A DNA stretch of 64,000 nt from Globisporangium splendens. Taxonomy: Eukaryota > Oomycota > Peronosporomycetes > Pythiales > Pythiaceae. Within the stretch, counting starts at the first letter, position 1. Each line of letters opens with the position of its first letter. The position numbers and the translations under genes were made by a program. Positions 53,025 to 64,000 of this stretch are shown in pieces. The notes under the pieces were generated by a model. It was not told the DNA's origin, did not search any database, and saw only the letters and a program-made list of their open reading frames with translations. Where the stretch lies: positions 62,001 through 126,000 of the forward strand of contig VFIW01000028.1 in the NCBI GenBank assembly GCA_006386115.1, read 5' to 3'.

Positions 53025-53847
53025 TCTTCAATTTGGTCTGTTTTGCGTGAAGATCGAATTCGGGATTTGCGGAAAAAAGGCAGCGAGCAGTTTCAAACTC
53101 ACACCGTATGGCGAGACAGCGAGTTCGACGGCGCGGGGAAAGAAGAGCGAAGGAGGAGCTTGTGTTGCGCAGACGCCGGTTGATTCGGAAATGACCGTGG
53201 CGGTGACCCGCGCGCCAGCAGCTGGTGCTGCGCAAAGCCCTAGGAAGTCAGTTTGAACGCAAGAACGCACGCGGGCAAGGGTTCGCGAACGGGCGACTGA
53301 CTGTCTGTCCAGTGCTGACGGAAGTGTGCGAGGCAGACAGGCGCACGGTTGAGGGACGAAAAACAGTGAGGAGTGTAAAGGTGGAGGGTAGAAAACGAAC
53401 CGTTGGCCAAAAACCCACAACGCCACACCCTCTATTGTTCCAGCGCAAACACAACCCCAGTAAAGGCGGCTGGCGGTGTTGATTCAGGACTCTCTTTACA
53501 TGCCTTCTTTCCTTCCTTCCCTCTCTGTCTTTCCAAACCCGCCGTCGTCCGATTGCAACACGTTTGTGGGGAAATGCGCGCGCAGAGTCAGGCCGCTCAG
53601 ATCCGAAGATTTACTGATTTCTCTCAAATAGAGCGCCCCATCAACACCTGTATAGTGCGCTGTCTCTACTCATTGATGATTGGCGTAAACTCACTCTCAT
53701 TTTACCCAATCGTGCGTGTCCTTGAAGACGTATCAGTTTTGTCACGGTTCGATTTTTCATGGTTCCTTGTCCGATCGCTTTAGACAGGGTTTCGATACAC
53801 AACGGGGGTCACTATTCCGCGGGAAGCTCTTTAGACTCGACCTTTGT
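53025..53847. other. divergent promoter region (bHLH / acidic protein)
   Basis: 823 bp. Several open frames near 53030-53430 on both strands reflect GC-rich composition without family signatures. The region should hold both promoters. Confidence 0.35.
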
Positions 53848-56800
53848 ATGGCTGCGGCATTGGCCACCTCCAGTGACGCCAGCGATCGAACGCCTGCCTC
53901 CATGCCTGCACGCGCACGGCGGAGCGGCGCGTTAGAAGACCCCCGCATCAAGCGCCAAGGTACGCACGCTGCCGCCACTATTAGTCAGTTGTAGCACTGC
54001 GTCTCTCTGTATACGGAGCGCTCGGTCTGCACGCAGCACGCGCGCGCGCTGGACGCATGGGATAATGGCAGAAGGTGGTGGGTTCAGACCCACGAGCAAG
54101 TTGAAGCTGCTTTTGCCGCCTTTACGGGTGCTTGTGTGTGTATATGCCGCCTGCAGGTTTTTGTTGATGATGCGCTAATATACGCGAATAATGGGTGCGT
54201 GCTCTGTATGGCTGGATGTGTTGCCAATGGCGCATTGTGTGCGCCTGTTGTACTATAGAGCTGTCGCATGGCATCTATAACTTTAAGGACGTGTGGTCGT
54301 ACTACAAGAGGCTCGGCTGGAAAACCAAAGCCGGCGGTGAGCTCGGGTACGACCACTACTACATCAAGCCCGGCAAGAGCGTGAAGCGCGATGTCGAAGG
54401 CGAGGACTTTTTCTACGGCGAGGCGGCGCTCGTGCAGTACGGGATGAGCGAATTGATCTTCGGCGAAGTGCCGCCTCCTCCTCCGCCGCCGCCGCCACAG
54501 CGACCGCTAGACCCGCAGAAAGCGTGGAGGACGACGTATAGTAAGGAAAGCGCGAGCGATTTCACAGGCACGAGCGATTACGACGACGACGACGATAGCA
54601 GCGGCAGCAGACGCGTCCATGGGAAACCTCAGCCAACGCACCGGAATGGCGCGCGGATATCAACAAAGCAGTCGAGCAAGAAGCGGACAGGGGGAAGCAA
54701 CGCACTCGATGCGATCTCGATTGCCTCAGGTAGTGGGAGTGATAAACCGAGTACTGCGAGTACGGTTGAGTCGAGTGATGATGACGAGAACGATGCGGAT
54801 TTCCATGTAGGCGACGACGAGAACGAGGAGGAAGAAGAGGTCGAGTTCGAGGACAGTGTGGACGATGACGAGGAGGAGGAAGAGGAGAGCGACTCGTCGT
54901 CCGACGACTCTGACGACGTCGTGTTCGTCAACAGCGGGTACTTGGCATCCAAGCTGAAAGGCAACTTCAAGGCGCAGAAGAAGACGCGGCCGCTGTTGCG
55001 AACGCACAAGAAGAAGCGGAAGAATATCTTTGAGAGCAGCGAGAGCGTCAAGCTGGAGACAAAGGTGGGCAAGCGCGCAAAGAAAATGAAGACCACCACC
55101 AAAGGCGCCAGTCTCGCTGCTTCGGTCAAATCCGAGCACCGAGGAGTCAAATACGAGCACAAAGTGTACGCTCCAGCATCGTCGCAGCCGATATCCCCTG
55201 CGGCATCGTCTCCAGGTAAAAGCAAACGCAAACCAGCAACGCCTCGAAGGGTGCCGACCGAGAACGCGTCTTCTGCTCAAGCTCCAACTGTGTCAACGCA
55301 AATGGACAGCACGAACGCTCCAGCGCAGACGTCGGTTCCCTCGTTGGTTGTGCCTCCTCCTGTTGCTGATGCGGCTCCTGCTCCGACAAGCCAGACGCAC
55401 TCGTTCATGTCAATACGAACGCCGCCGCCCTCAGCAGAACCTTTGAACAAGGGTCGCGATGTCACGCCGTCAATGCAGGGAAGTCAACTACCGAATGACT
55501 TTGGTGAGGGCGAGCCTACCTCGTCGTCCGGTGACTTCTACGACAACCATTCCAGTTTTGAGCCTGAGCCACTAGTCTTCGAGGAGCCCCGATGTGAACC
55601 ACCAGAGAATATATCAGCGCATTTTGAGAATAAACCGTCCGAGCACGAAACAAAGCTCCATTCTGCGCCGCCAGCACCCCAAGCCACGCCACATCAGCCA
55701 CCACCGCCCACTGCGGCAATCCCAGAGATTCGCACAGATGTGCCTGCGCCGCCAGCACCACCAGTAGCAGAAGCATCAAATGGTGCGACACCTCCACAGC
55801 TGCACCTGCAACTTGACGAAGTGCTGTTCCCGTCTCAGCCTGAGGAATTGTTTCGCATCAAGATCACGTCCACTGACACGCCAAAGCAGACGCGAATTTG
55901 GATCGAAAACATCGAAACGAGAGAACAACGGTACGTGCAGCTACATCTACTTCGCTTGAAGAGGGCTGGCTGCCTTCTGGATTCGTGCAGTTAACGCGTT
56001 TTGTGTGCTTATCGCCCTTTGCTGATCGTTCAGAGAGTGTATATTTACCGACATTCGGCAGTTGAATGGTAAGACGAGTCAAGAAATCTCAATCCCTGAA
56101 CGGGCCATTTTCGAGGCCCTGCTGCGGAGCCTCCAGGCATTGAGAAATGCGTCACGAGGTAGCAGTATGGAGCCTGAGCGCGAGAAATTTTCGACGGAAG
56201 AACCTGGAAAAGTGGACTTGCTGCGTGACGAATCCGACGCTGTGTGCCTGCAGCTGATGTTCCCGTGTTACGAGTTTTGGCATCTGAAGCACCGGTTTAT
56301 GATGAAGCTCGTATCGGCAAAAACACGACTAAACAGCCTTGTCCGTGAACTCGACGAAACGAAAAAGGAGTTGAGTACGACACAACAAGAGATGGAGGCG
56401 TACAAGTCCAAGAATGCTCTGCTCGAGACCGAGTGCGACCAATTGCGCTCGCTTGTTCGCGTTTATCAAGAGAAGGAGCATGCTCAGAAGAAACTGGCGG
56501 AGCTCCACCATCATCACCAGCAGCAAATGTTGCGAGAGTTTAGCACGCACGACACGAAACTCGCACCGCCAGTCCAGCAGCCTGCGCAAGCATCGTATCC
56601 AAAGAGGTCGCTGCCTGCTCGCAAAGGGGATTCGAGGAGCTTCAGCGCACGGTCCGGATGGCTGGTGTCCTCAAGCGCGTCGATGGCGCTCCAAGTCAGC
56701 GACGACAAGTGCATTTCGTGGGAATCCATCCATGAAGTCGCTGACCGCTACTTCCACATCGTGAACAACGCGAATCAAGTCGTGAGAGTACTGCAAACAG

Positions 56801-57123
56801 GGACTTATCAGATGAATCTCAATGTGACGCACGAAAACTCGCTGGGGCTTGTCGTGCACGTGACGAACGGTGGGACGATGGAAAACAGTGGCGCGATTCG
56901 AACGCTCGATCCAACGTTGGTACAGTTTTACGATAACAAGCAGCGCGTGTCTCGACTGGACAGGGTGGTGGAGCTCAACGCAAACGACCAAGTCTCTGTT
57001 CACCTCGCGGAGCTGGGGACGCCAAGAGACCGAGTTTGCTGGCTCCAGCACTTCGTGCCTCAGCCAAACTTGCTGTTTATCACGTTTCTGGATCATGAAT
57101 TGGTTTACAAAGACGCTAGGTAG
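53848..57123 (+). CDS. large acidic/proline-rich protein with conserved N-terminal module and coiled coil
   Basis: Three exons: 53848-53959, 54259-55930 and 56034-57123 (introns 299 and 103 bp). The join RIKRQ|ELSHGIYNFKDVWSYYKR gives a ~70-residue module (YYKRLGWKTKAGGELGYDHY, then YIKPG, GEDFFYGEAALVQYG) of a type that recurs in oomycete proteins. A nine-residue polyproline tract and a long Asp/Glu/Ser region (~200-290) follow, then a Lys-rich NLS-like part (RTHKKKRKN), a Pro/Ala/Ser region and a short conserved block (LFRIKITSTDTPKQTRIWIE). Exon 3 continues IETREQR|ECIFTDIRQLNG, has a coiled coil (LVRELDETKKELSTTQQEME to RVYQEKEHAQKKLAELHHH) and ends in a beta-rich domain (QTGTYQMNLNVTHENSLGLV to VELNANDQVSVHLAELG) loosely like a C1q/TNF jelly roll. 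Probably nuclear; function unknown. Confidence 0.75.
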
Positions 57124-57288
57124 AAGGACAAGAAGCAATGACAGGTAAAGTGACACAGAGACGATGGTACAGTGACACACAAACAGAACAAAACGACAAT
57201 CAAGTGACGTGCAAGCAGCGAATTTACTTTGCGATTCCAGCTCTCAGCGTCAACTTGAATGGCCCAGCAGGCGACGACGATTTCGCTT
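57124..57288. other. short convergent spacer
   Basis: 165 bp between the 3' ends of the acidic-protein gene and of GNAT-PhzF copy A. Nothing recognised. Confidence 0.3.
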
Positions 57289-59189
57289 CTACGGACGCGA
57301 ATACAGCACACCACGCAACGAGATAATTGCCTCGCCCTTGATGAGCAGACGGCCCGGACGGTCTTCAAGAAGCTCCAGTGTGAGGCAACCCCCACGAGCA
57401 GGACATGCTTGCTTGGCGTAGAGATGCTTCTTCTGGAGCTGTTCCGACCAGTACGTCGCAAGAGCGCAGTGAGCGCTGCCGGTGACAGGATCCTCATTGA
57501 TCCCGACTCGAGGACCAAAGTATCGACTCTGGAAGTCGACACCCGACGATTTATCCAGGCTTTCAGCTGTAACCATGATTCCACTGCCGTACAAGATAAG
57601 CAAGTTCAATCAGATCTGTCAATCAAGGTGCACCACAAAAGAGAATCATAGAGGGAACAGTACAAACCTTGCTTCCACTGCTCCGAGTTTCTGGAAATCA
57701 GGTTTGAGCGACGCAAAAGCCGATGGATCAGTTCGAACAAGCAGATGCGTAGTCGGTGTTTGCTTCATCTCGACAATGTTGTTTGGGGAAATGCCGAGGC
57801 CGCTAGCGAGCGCTTCCGTGGTGATGCCTTCCGCGACAGGGTGCAAGGAGCGCAATGGGAACTCCATCTGGATGAGTTTTGTTTCGTTTCCATTGCCGGT
57901 GACAGACTTTTCCAACTTGCACACCAGTACGCCGCTCCTGTGACAAAGTTTACACGAGTTCGTTAGTCTGACATGGAAAGTAACACGCACGTAGACATTT
58001 CCTGTACACTCACAAGGTGTGGAAGTGGATTGTGGATGTCGGAGGAACGTGACCGTCTTCGTAGAGAACAAATGCAGACGACAACGTCGCGTGGCCGCAA
58101 AGTTGAACCTCGACCTCTACACAAAGCCCATGAGCGCACCATCAGAGCACATACATACATCAGAATCGCGTCCCACAGTACAAGCTATTGCCTAATTTGC
58201 CGCTGCTAACGTACCCGGACTGAACCAGCGCAGATCGTATTCCACGATATCTCCAGTGCTCGGACGGCGAGCGACGTACGCGGTCTCGCTCACGTTGTTC
58301 TCCATGGCCATGCGCTGCATCCACTGCGTCGCCGTGGGCTTGTGGTACTCGGACGGTGGCATGATAACCACAGCGGCAGGGTTGCCTTGGAAGATCTCAG
58401 ACGAAAACGCGTCCACCTGCCAAAAACAGAGAATGCCTTTAGCCTCGGTAATGGATGACAAAACAAAAGCTAGTTCGTTGCTGTGTGTACCTGAACGACT
58501 TTGAGCTGACGAGCTGCGACGCAGTCGAGCACGAGCTCAAACCACGGATCCTTGCCATGCACAACCGGCGACAGCTTGGTGACCGCAAACCCGCAGCTCA
58601 CGTAAAAACCGACGAGGTACGCTTTGGCAATGAGCGCAATGCGCTTCACTCGGTGCTGCGCAGTGGACAAATGCAACAGTCAGTATGGCGGGCGTTGTAG
58701 CAGAAATAGTAGTTACGCACGCATACCTGCTGCTCGACGATCTCGCGGACGTATTGCTTGAGCATGACCTTTGCGAGTCCTTGACGGCGATACGCTGCGT
58801 CCACGACCTACAACCCATCAGACCACAACATCGTCAGCGCATTGTATTATCGTGCCAACGCTACAAGCAATAGTACTGACCACTGATTGGATACAAAGCG
58901 TCGTGCCTGCCGGGTCATGGCTGCTCATCGAGTGCTCCTCGAGCTCGTTGCTCGCGCTCAGCGTGCCATTGACAAACCCCACGAGCACATCCTTCTCGTC
59001 GTCATCAGCGCCTTCGGTGGAAGAGAGAAACGCCGCTTGGGAAAACGCGCCGGCGTGCTGCTGACGGTATCGGATCCGGGTCTCCGAGGCCGCTTCGTCG
59101 GCCGGGTACGACGCGGTCTCAAGCGCGACGACGCGCTGGATGTGCGCTTCGCGCGCCAGAGGCTTGAGGTATAGGGATGCGGCGGCCAT
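57289..59189 (-). CDS. GNAT acetyltransferase-PhzF fusion, copy A
   Basis: Seven exons: 59189-58881, 58807-58727, 58655-58491, 58416-58215, 58116-58014, 57937-57668 and 57583-57289; every phase agrees, giving 474 residues. Residues 1-~180 form a GNAT domain of the arylalkylamine-N-acetyltransferase style: LYLKPLAREAHIQRVVALE, then VGFVNGTLSAS, the acetyl-CoA loop AAYRRQGLAKVMLKQYV, and FYVSCGFAVTKL. It runs without linker into a PhzF-like isomerase/epimerase: VDAFSSEIFQGNPAAVVI, NNVSETAYV (catalytic Glu), LRWFSPEVEVQLCGHATLSS, then exon 6-7 GVLVCKLEKSVTG and GINEDPVTGSAHCALATYW. PhzF relatives isomerise small aromatic or amino-acid-like metabolites; the fused acetyltransferase suggests sequential modification of one amine substrate (inference). 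Exons 6-7 differ strongly from copies B and C, whereas the rest is nearly identical. Confidence 0.85.
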
Positions 59190-59658
59190 GTTCGTTGCTC
59201 GTGCGTCGTGTCGCTGGAGATTTGAGAAGTGAATGACGGATGTGGAGGATGCAGGAGACTTACTCGCAGCACGTACAAGCGTAGAGTTATCGGCTTTTGT
59301 GGTGCTGCTAGAGCAGAGCGTTGAAGCGCAGACAAAGGTGATCAACACTACCGGCTTCTTGTCCTGCGCAGCTCTTCCAAACACGACATGATGCATGTTT
59401 GTGGAATCATGCTCGCTAAAGTACGAATGTCATCAGTTTGTTCGAGAGTGATGTTCATGTACCTAATCGAGATGGACACGGTAGTGGCATGGCTACATTT
59501 CTGTCAGCGTTTACAAAATGAATGGATACAGAAGAAAGGATGCAATTCGCAAGCTGTCACTGCGTATGACTGCGTTGCTTTATGGACGTTATGGGTTGTG
59601 ATGCAGTGGGGTTTGCTTTATAGGCGTCCACGGACTCTTTGTTGTTGGTATTTCGTCT
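59190..59658. other. spacer between array copies A and B
   Basis: 469 bp containing the copy A promoter and the copy B 3' flank. As far as I can read it is identical to the spacer at 61565-62033. CCGTCATTCACTTCTC, just before the copy A start, is a weak initiator candidate. Confidence 0.5.
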
Positions 59659-61564
59659 CTACGGTGTGGTTTCCAAGAATCCGCGAAGCGAGACCACGGC
59701 TTCGCCTTTCAAGAGCACGCGATCCGGATTGTTGGACACCACCTCCACTGCGATGTACCCGCCACGCACTGGAGCCGATTGCTTCGCGAGCAAGCTCGTT
59801 TTGTTCAAACGAGCAGACCAGTAGGACACTAATCCGCAATGCGCACTGCCCGTGACCGGATCTTCGTTCACGCCGAGACCTGGAGCGAAAACGCGACTCT
59901 CGAAATCCACTTGCTGTGCGTTCTCAGCGACCTCGGTCGTCACAATAAGAGCGCTGTTCATATGAAAACAGAAAAGGTGAGATGTAAACAGAATTAAGGG
60001 AGAGGTTAGATGACAGCCGCGATTCACTATGCAACGCACCGTGCTTCAATCTGAGCGATCGCCGCAAAGTCGGGTCGAATCGACGGGAACACGGCAGCGT
60101 CGACATGAAGCAGCACGTCCGTAGTCGTCCCAATTTGTTCCACGGCGATAACACTCTCTGGAGAGATGCCAATACTGGCAGCGACCTGCTCCTTGGAGAT
60201 GCCTGGGAGAACAGGTTGAAGCGAACCTCGCGGGAAGTCCATTTGGACCAGTTTCTTTTCCTCACCGGCTGCAGAAGTCACGGTTTCGAGACTGCACACC
60301 AGTACGCCGCTCCTGTGACAAAGTTTACACGAGTTCGTTAGTCTGACATGGAAAGTAACACGCACGTAGACATTTCCTGTACACTCACAAGGTGTGGAAG
60401 TGGATTGTGGATGTCGGAGGAACGTGACCGTCTTCGTAGAGAACAAATGCAGACGACAACGTCGCGTGGCCGCAAAGTTGAACCTCGACCTCTACACAAA
60501 GCCCATGAGCGCACCATCAGAGCACATACATACATCAGAACCGCGTCCCACAGTACAAGCTATTGCCTAATTTGCCGCTACTAACGTACCCGGACTGAAC
60601 CAGCGCAGATCGTATTCCGCGATATCTCCGGTGCTTGGACGGCGAGCGACGTACGCGGTCTCGCTCACGTTATTCTCCATGGCCATGCGCTCCATCCACT
60701 GCGTCACCGTGGGCTTGTGGTACTCAGACGGTGGCATGATGACCACAGCAGCAGGGTTGCCTTGGAAGATCTCAGACGAAAACGCGTCCACCTACCAAAA
60801 ACAGAGAATGCCTTCAGTCTCGGTAATGGATGACAAAACAAAAGCTAGTTCGTTGCTGTGTGTACCTGAACGACTTTGAGTTGACGAGCTGCGACGCAGT
60901 CGAGCACGAGCTCAAACCACGGATCCTTGCCATGCACAACCGGCGACAGCTTGGTGACCGCAAACCCACAGCTCACGTAAAAGCCGACGAGGTGCGCCTT
61001 GGCAATGAGCGCAATGCGCTTCACTCGGTGCTGCGCAGTGGACAAATGTAACAGTCAGTATGGCGGGCGTTGTAGCAGAAATGGTAGTTACGTACGCGTA
61101 CCTGCTGTTCGACGATCTCGCGGACGTATTGCTTGAGCATGACCTTTGCGAGTCCTTGACGGCGATACGCTGCGTCCACGACCTACAACCCATCAGACCA
61201 CAACATCGTCAGCGCATTGTATTATCGTGCCAACGCTACAAGCAATAGTACTGACCACTGATTGGATACAAAGCGTCGTGCCTGCCGGGTCATGGCTGCT
61301 CATCGAGTGCTCCTCGAGCTCGTTGCTCGCGCTCAGCGTGCCATTGACAAACCCCACGAGCACATCCTTCTCGTCGTCATCAGCGCCTTCGGTGGAAGAG
61401 AGAAACGCCGCTTGGAAAAACGCGCCGGCGTGCTGCTGACGGTATCGGATCCGGGTCTCCGAGGCCGCTTCGTCGGCCGGGTACGACGCGGTCTCAAGCG
61501 CGACGACGCGCTGGATGTGCGCTTCGCGCGCCAGAGGCTTGAGGTATAGGGATGCGGCGGCCAT
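59659..61564 (-). CDS. GNAT acetyltransferase-PhzF fusion, copy B
   Basis: Exons 61564-61256, 61182-61102, 61030-60866, 60791-60590, 60491-60389, 60312-60040 and 59953-59659; 475 residues. Same GNAT and PhzF motifs as copy A. Exon 4 has its own substitutions (PTVTQWMERM for PTATQWMQRM, GDIAEY for GDIVEY), and its acceptor is TAG rather than CAG. Exons 6-7 read GVLVCSLETVTSAAGEEKKL, LQPVLPGISKEQVAASIGIS and GLGVNEDPVTGSAHCGLVSYW; they are clearly diverged from copy A although the family residues are kept. All exon junctions shared with copy A are offset by exactly 2,375 bp through exon 5. Confidence 0.85.
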
Positions 61565-62033
61565 GTTCGTTGCTCGTGCGTCGTGTCGCTGGAGATTTGA
61601 GAAGTGAATGACGGATGTGGAGGATGCAGGAGACTTACTCGCAGCACGTACAAGCGTAGAGTTATCGGCTTTTGTGGTGCTGCTAGAGCAGAGCGTTGAA
61701 GCGCAGACAAAGGTGATCAACACTACCGGCTTCTTGTCCTGCGCAGCTCTTCCAAACACGACATGATGCATGTTTGTGGAATCATGCTCGCTAAAGTACG
61801 AATGTCATCAGTTTGTTCGAGAGTGATGTTCATGTACCTAATCGAGATGGACACGGTAGTGGCATGGCTACATTTCTGTCAGCGTTTACAAAATGAATGG
61901 ATACAGAAGAAAGGATGCAATTCGCAAGCTGTCACTGCGTATGACTGCGTTGCTTTATGGACGTTATGGGTTGTGATGCAGTGGGGTTTGCTTTATAGGC
62001 GTCCACGGACTCTTTGTTGTTGGTATTTCGTCT
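61565..62033. other. spacer between array copies B and C
   Basis: 469 bp, apparently identical to 59190-59658, so the repeat unit (2,375 bp) includes promoter and 3' flank. Confidence 0.5.
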
Positions 62034-63939
62034 CTACGGTGTGGTTTCCAAGAATCCGCGAAGCGAGACCACGGCTTCGCCTTTCAAGAGCACGCGATCC
62101 GGATTGTTGGACACCACCTCCACTGCGATGTACCCGCCACGCACTGGAGCCGATTGCTTCGCGAGCAAGCTCGTTTTGTTCAAACGAGCAGACCAGTAGG
62201 ACACTAATCCGCAATGCGCACTGCCCGTGACCGGATCTTCGTTCACGCCGAGACCTGGAGTGAAAACGCGACTCTCGAAATCCACTTGCTGTGCGTTCTC
62301 AGCGACCTCGGTCGTCACAATAAGAGCGCTGTTCATATGAAAACAGAAAAGGTGAGATGTAAACAGAATTAAGGGAGAGGTTAGATGACAGCCGCGATTC
62401 ACTATGCAACGCACCGTGCTTCAATCTGAGCGATCGCCGCAAAGTCGGGTCGAATCGACGGGAACACGGCAGCGTCGACATGAAGCAGCACGTCCGTAGT
62501 CGTCCCAATTTGTTCCACGGCGATAACACTCTCTGGAGAGATGCCAATACTGGCAGCGACCTGCTCCTTGGAGATGCCTGGGAGAACAGGTTGAAGCGAA
62601 CCTCGCGGGAAGTCCATTTGGACCAGTTTCTTTTCCTCACCGGCTGCAGAAGTCACGGTTTCGAGACTGCACACCAGTACGCCGCTCCTGTGACAAAGTT
62701 TACACGAGTTCGTTAGTCTGACATGGAAAGTAACACGCACGTAGACATTTCCTGTACACTCACAAGGTGTGGAAGTGGATTGTGGATGTCGGAGGAACGT
62801 GACCGTCTTCGTAGAGAACAAATGCAGACGACAACGTCGCGTGGCCGCAAAGTTGAACCTCGACCTCTACACAAAGCCCATGAGCGCACCATCAGAGCAC
62901 ATACATACATCAGAATCGCGTCCCACAGTACAAGCTATTGCCTAATTTGCCGCTGCTAACGTACCCGGACTGAACCAGCGCAGATCGTATTCCACGATAT
63001 CTCCAGTGCTCGGACGGCGAGCGACGTACGCGGTCTCGCTCACGTTGTTCTCCATGGCCATGCGCTGCATCCACTGCGTCGCCGTGGGCTTGTGGTACTC
63101 GGACGGTGGCATGATAACCACAGCGGCAGGGTTGCCTTGGAAGATCTCAGACGAAAACGCGTCCACCTGCCAAAAACAGAGAATGCCTTTAGCCTCGGTA
63201 ATGGATGACAAAACAAAAGCTAGTTCGTTGCTGTGTGTACCTGAACGACTTTGAGCTGACGAGCTGCGACGCAGTCGAGCACGAGCTCAAACCACGGATC
63301 CTTGCCATGCACAACCGGCGACAGCTTGGTGACCGCAAACCCGCAGCTCACGTAAAAACCGACGAGGTACGCTTTGGCAATGAGCGCAATGCGCTTCACT
63401 CGGTGCTGCGCAGTGGACAAATGCAACAGTCAGTATGGCGGGCGTTGTAGCAGAAATAGTAGTTACGCACGCATACCTGCTGCTCGACGATCTCGCGGAC
63501 GTATTGCTTGAGCATGACCTTTGCGAGTCCTTGACGGCGATACGCTGCGTCCACGACCTACAACCCATCAGACCACAACATCGTCAGCGCATTGTATTAT
63601 CGTGCCAACGCTACAAGCAATAGTACTGACCACTGATTGGATACAAAGCGTCGTGCCTGCCGGGTCATGGCTGCTCATCGAGTGCTCCTCGAGCTCGTTG
63701 CTCGCGCTCAGCGTGCCATTGACAAACCCCACGAGCACATCCTTCTCGTCGTCATCAGCGCCTTCGGTGGAAGAGAGAAACGCCGCTTGGAAAAACGCGC
63801 CGGCGTGCTGCTGACGGTATCGGATCCGGGTCTCCGAGGCCGCTTCGTCGGCCGGGTACGACGCGGTCTCAAGCGCGACGACGCGCTGGATGTGCGCTTC
63901 GCGCGCCAGAGGCTTGAGGTATAGGGATGCGGCGGCCAT
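62034..63939 (-). CDS. GNAT acetyltransferase-PhzF fusion, copy C
   Basis: Exons 63939-63631, 63557-63477, 63405-63241, 63166-62965, 62866-62764, 62687-62415 and 62328-62034; 475 residues, exactly 2,375 bp from copy B in every junction. The GNAT exon matches copy B (Phe-Phe in GAFFQAAF; copy A has Phe-Ser). Exons 2-4 and their introns match copy A base for base where A and B differ. Exons 6-7 match copy B except for a few changes (ESRVFTPGLG for ESRVFAPGLG). It is therefore a mosaic. The sequence continues to the window edge, so a fourth copy may follow. Confidence 0.85.
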
Positions 63940-64000
63940 GTTCGTTGCTCGTGCGTCGTGTCGCTGGAGATTTGAGAAGTGAATGACGGATGTGGAGGAT

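Larger units (their letters stand above)
57289..64000 (-). repeat. tandem array of the GNAT-PhzF gene
   Basis: Three head-to-tail copies on the minus strand. The unit is 2,375 bp (B to C exact; A to B exact for the 5' part, 5 bp different for the 3' part). The array reaches the window end; upstream flank of copy C (63940-64000) equals that of copies A and B. Confidence 0.9.

Noticed and set aside
54060..54110. tRNA-like T-arm (GTGGGTTCAGACCCAC) inside the first intron of the acidic-protein gene
   Set aside because: The loop is six rather than seven bases, and no matching acceptor stem, anticodon arm or A box could be laid out.
53960..54258. Additional exon between the first two exons of the acidic-protein gene
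   Set aside because: The exon 1 to exon 2 phases already join (RIKRQ|ELSHGIY) and no coding-like frame was seen inside the intron.

Overview
The window is eukaryotic and almost certainly from an oomycete (Pythium, Globisporangium or Phytophthora type; the species cannot be read from the sequence). The evidence: short GT-AG introns of about 65-140 bp; the oomycete initiator promoter (consensus GCTCATTYYNCAWTTT), found close upstream of at least four genes; GC-rich third codon positions; and families typical of oomycetes, such as endonuclease/exonuclease/phosphatase-jacalin proteins. No rRNA, tRNA, CRISPR array or intact transposon was recognised. Many of the longest open frames in this window are antisense shadows of real genes.

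Layout. 1-5.1 kb: a divergent pair of paralogous large membrane proteins, the left one cut by the window edge. 5.4-9.7 kb: a Cdc14 phosphatase and two hypothetical genes, all on minus. 9.9-18.2 kb: a coding fragment, a membrane-protein ORF, a NOPCHAP1-like gene, proteasome chaperone PSMG2, an ankyrin/TRP-type channel with one in-frame stop, and a coiled-coil gene. 18.5-28.5 kb: a gene-poor duplicated region with three EEP-jacalin genes (two direct on minus, one inverted on plus), short palindromes and a ferlin C2 fragment. 28.9-39.7 kb: one giant gene (about 3,600 codons, minus) built from more than 20 copies of an amphipathic helix, broken by two frameshifts and one stop. 39.8-53 kb: a Tudor-like/armadillo gene, BolA, a decayed kinesin, uracil-DNA glycosylase, an ELMO-domain gene and a bHLH regulator. 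53.8-57.1 kb: a large acidic/proline-rich gene. 57.3-64 kb: a tandem array of three seven-exon genes, each fusing a GNAT acetyltransferase to a PhzF-like enzyme.

Housekeeping genes (PSMG2, NOPCHAP1-like, BolA, UNG, Cdc14, ELMO) alternate with accessory families that have been duplicated. The strongest candidates for new biology are the giant helix-repeat protein and the GNAT-PhzF array. In the giant protein the helices are separated by acidic linkers in the middle of the protein but packed head to tail as 21-residue units towards its C terminus. The GNAT-PhzF array has a mosaic structure: copy C is A-like in its middle and B-like on both sides, while copy A keeps a different 3' third.

Several genes carry isolated lesions. 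All five frameshifts that I could place correspond to one missing base, which suggests either consensus errors in the assembly or ongoing decay; this affects how the broken genes should be read.
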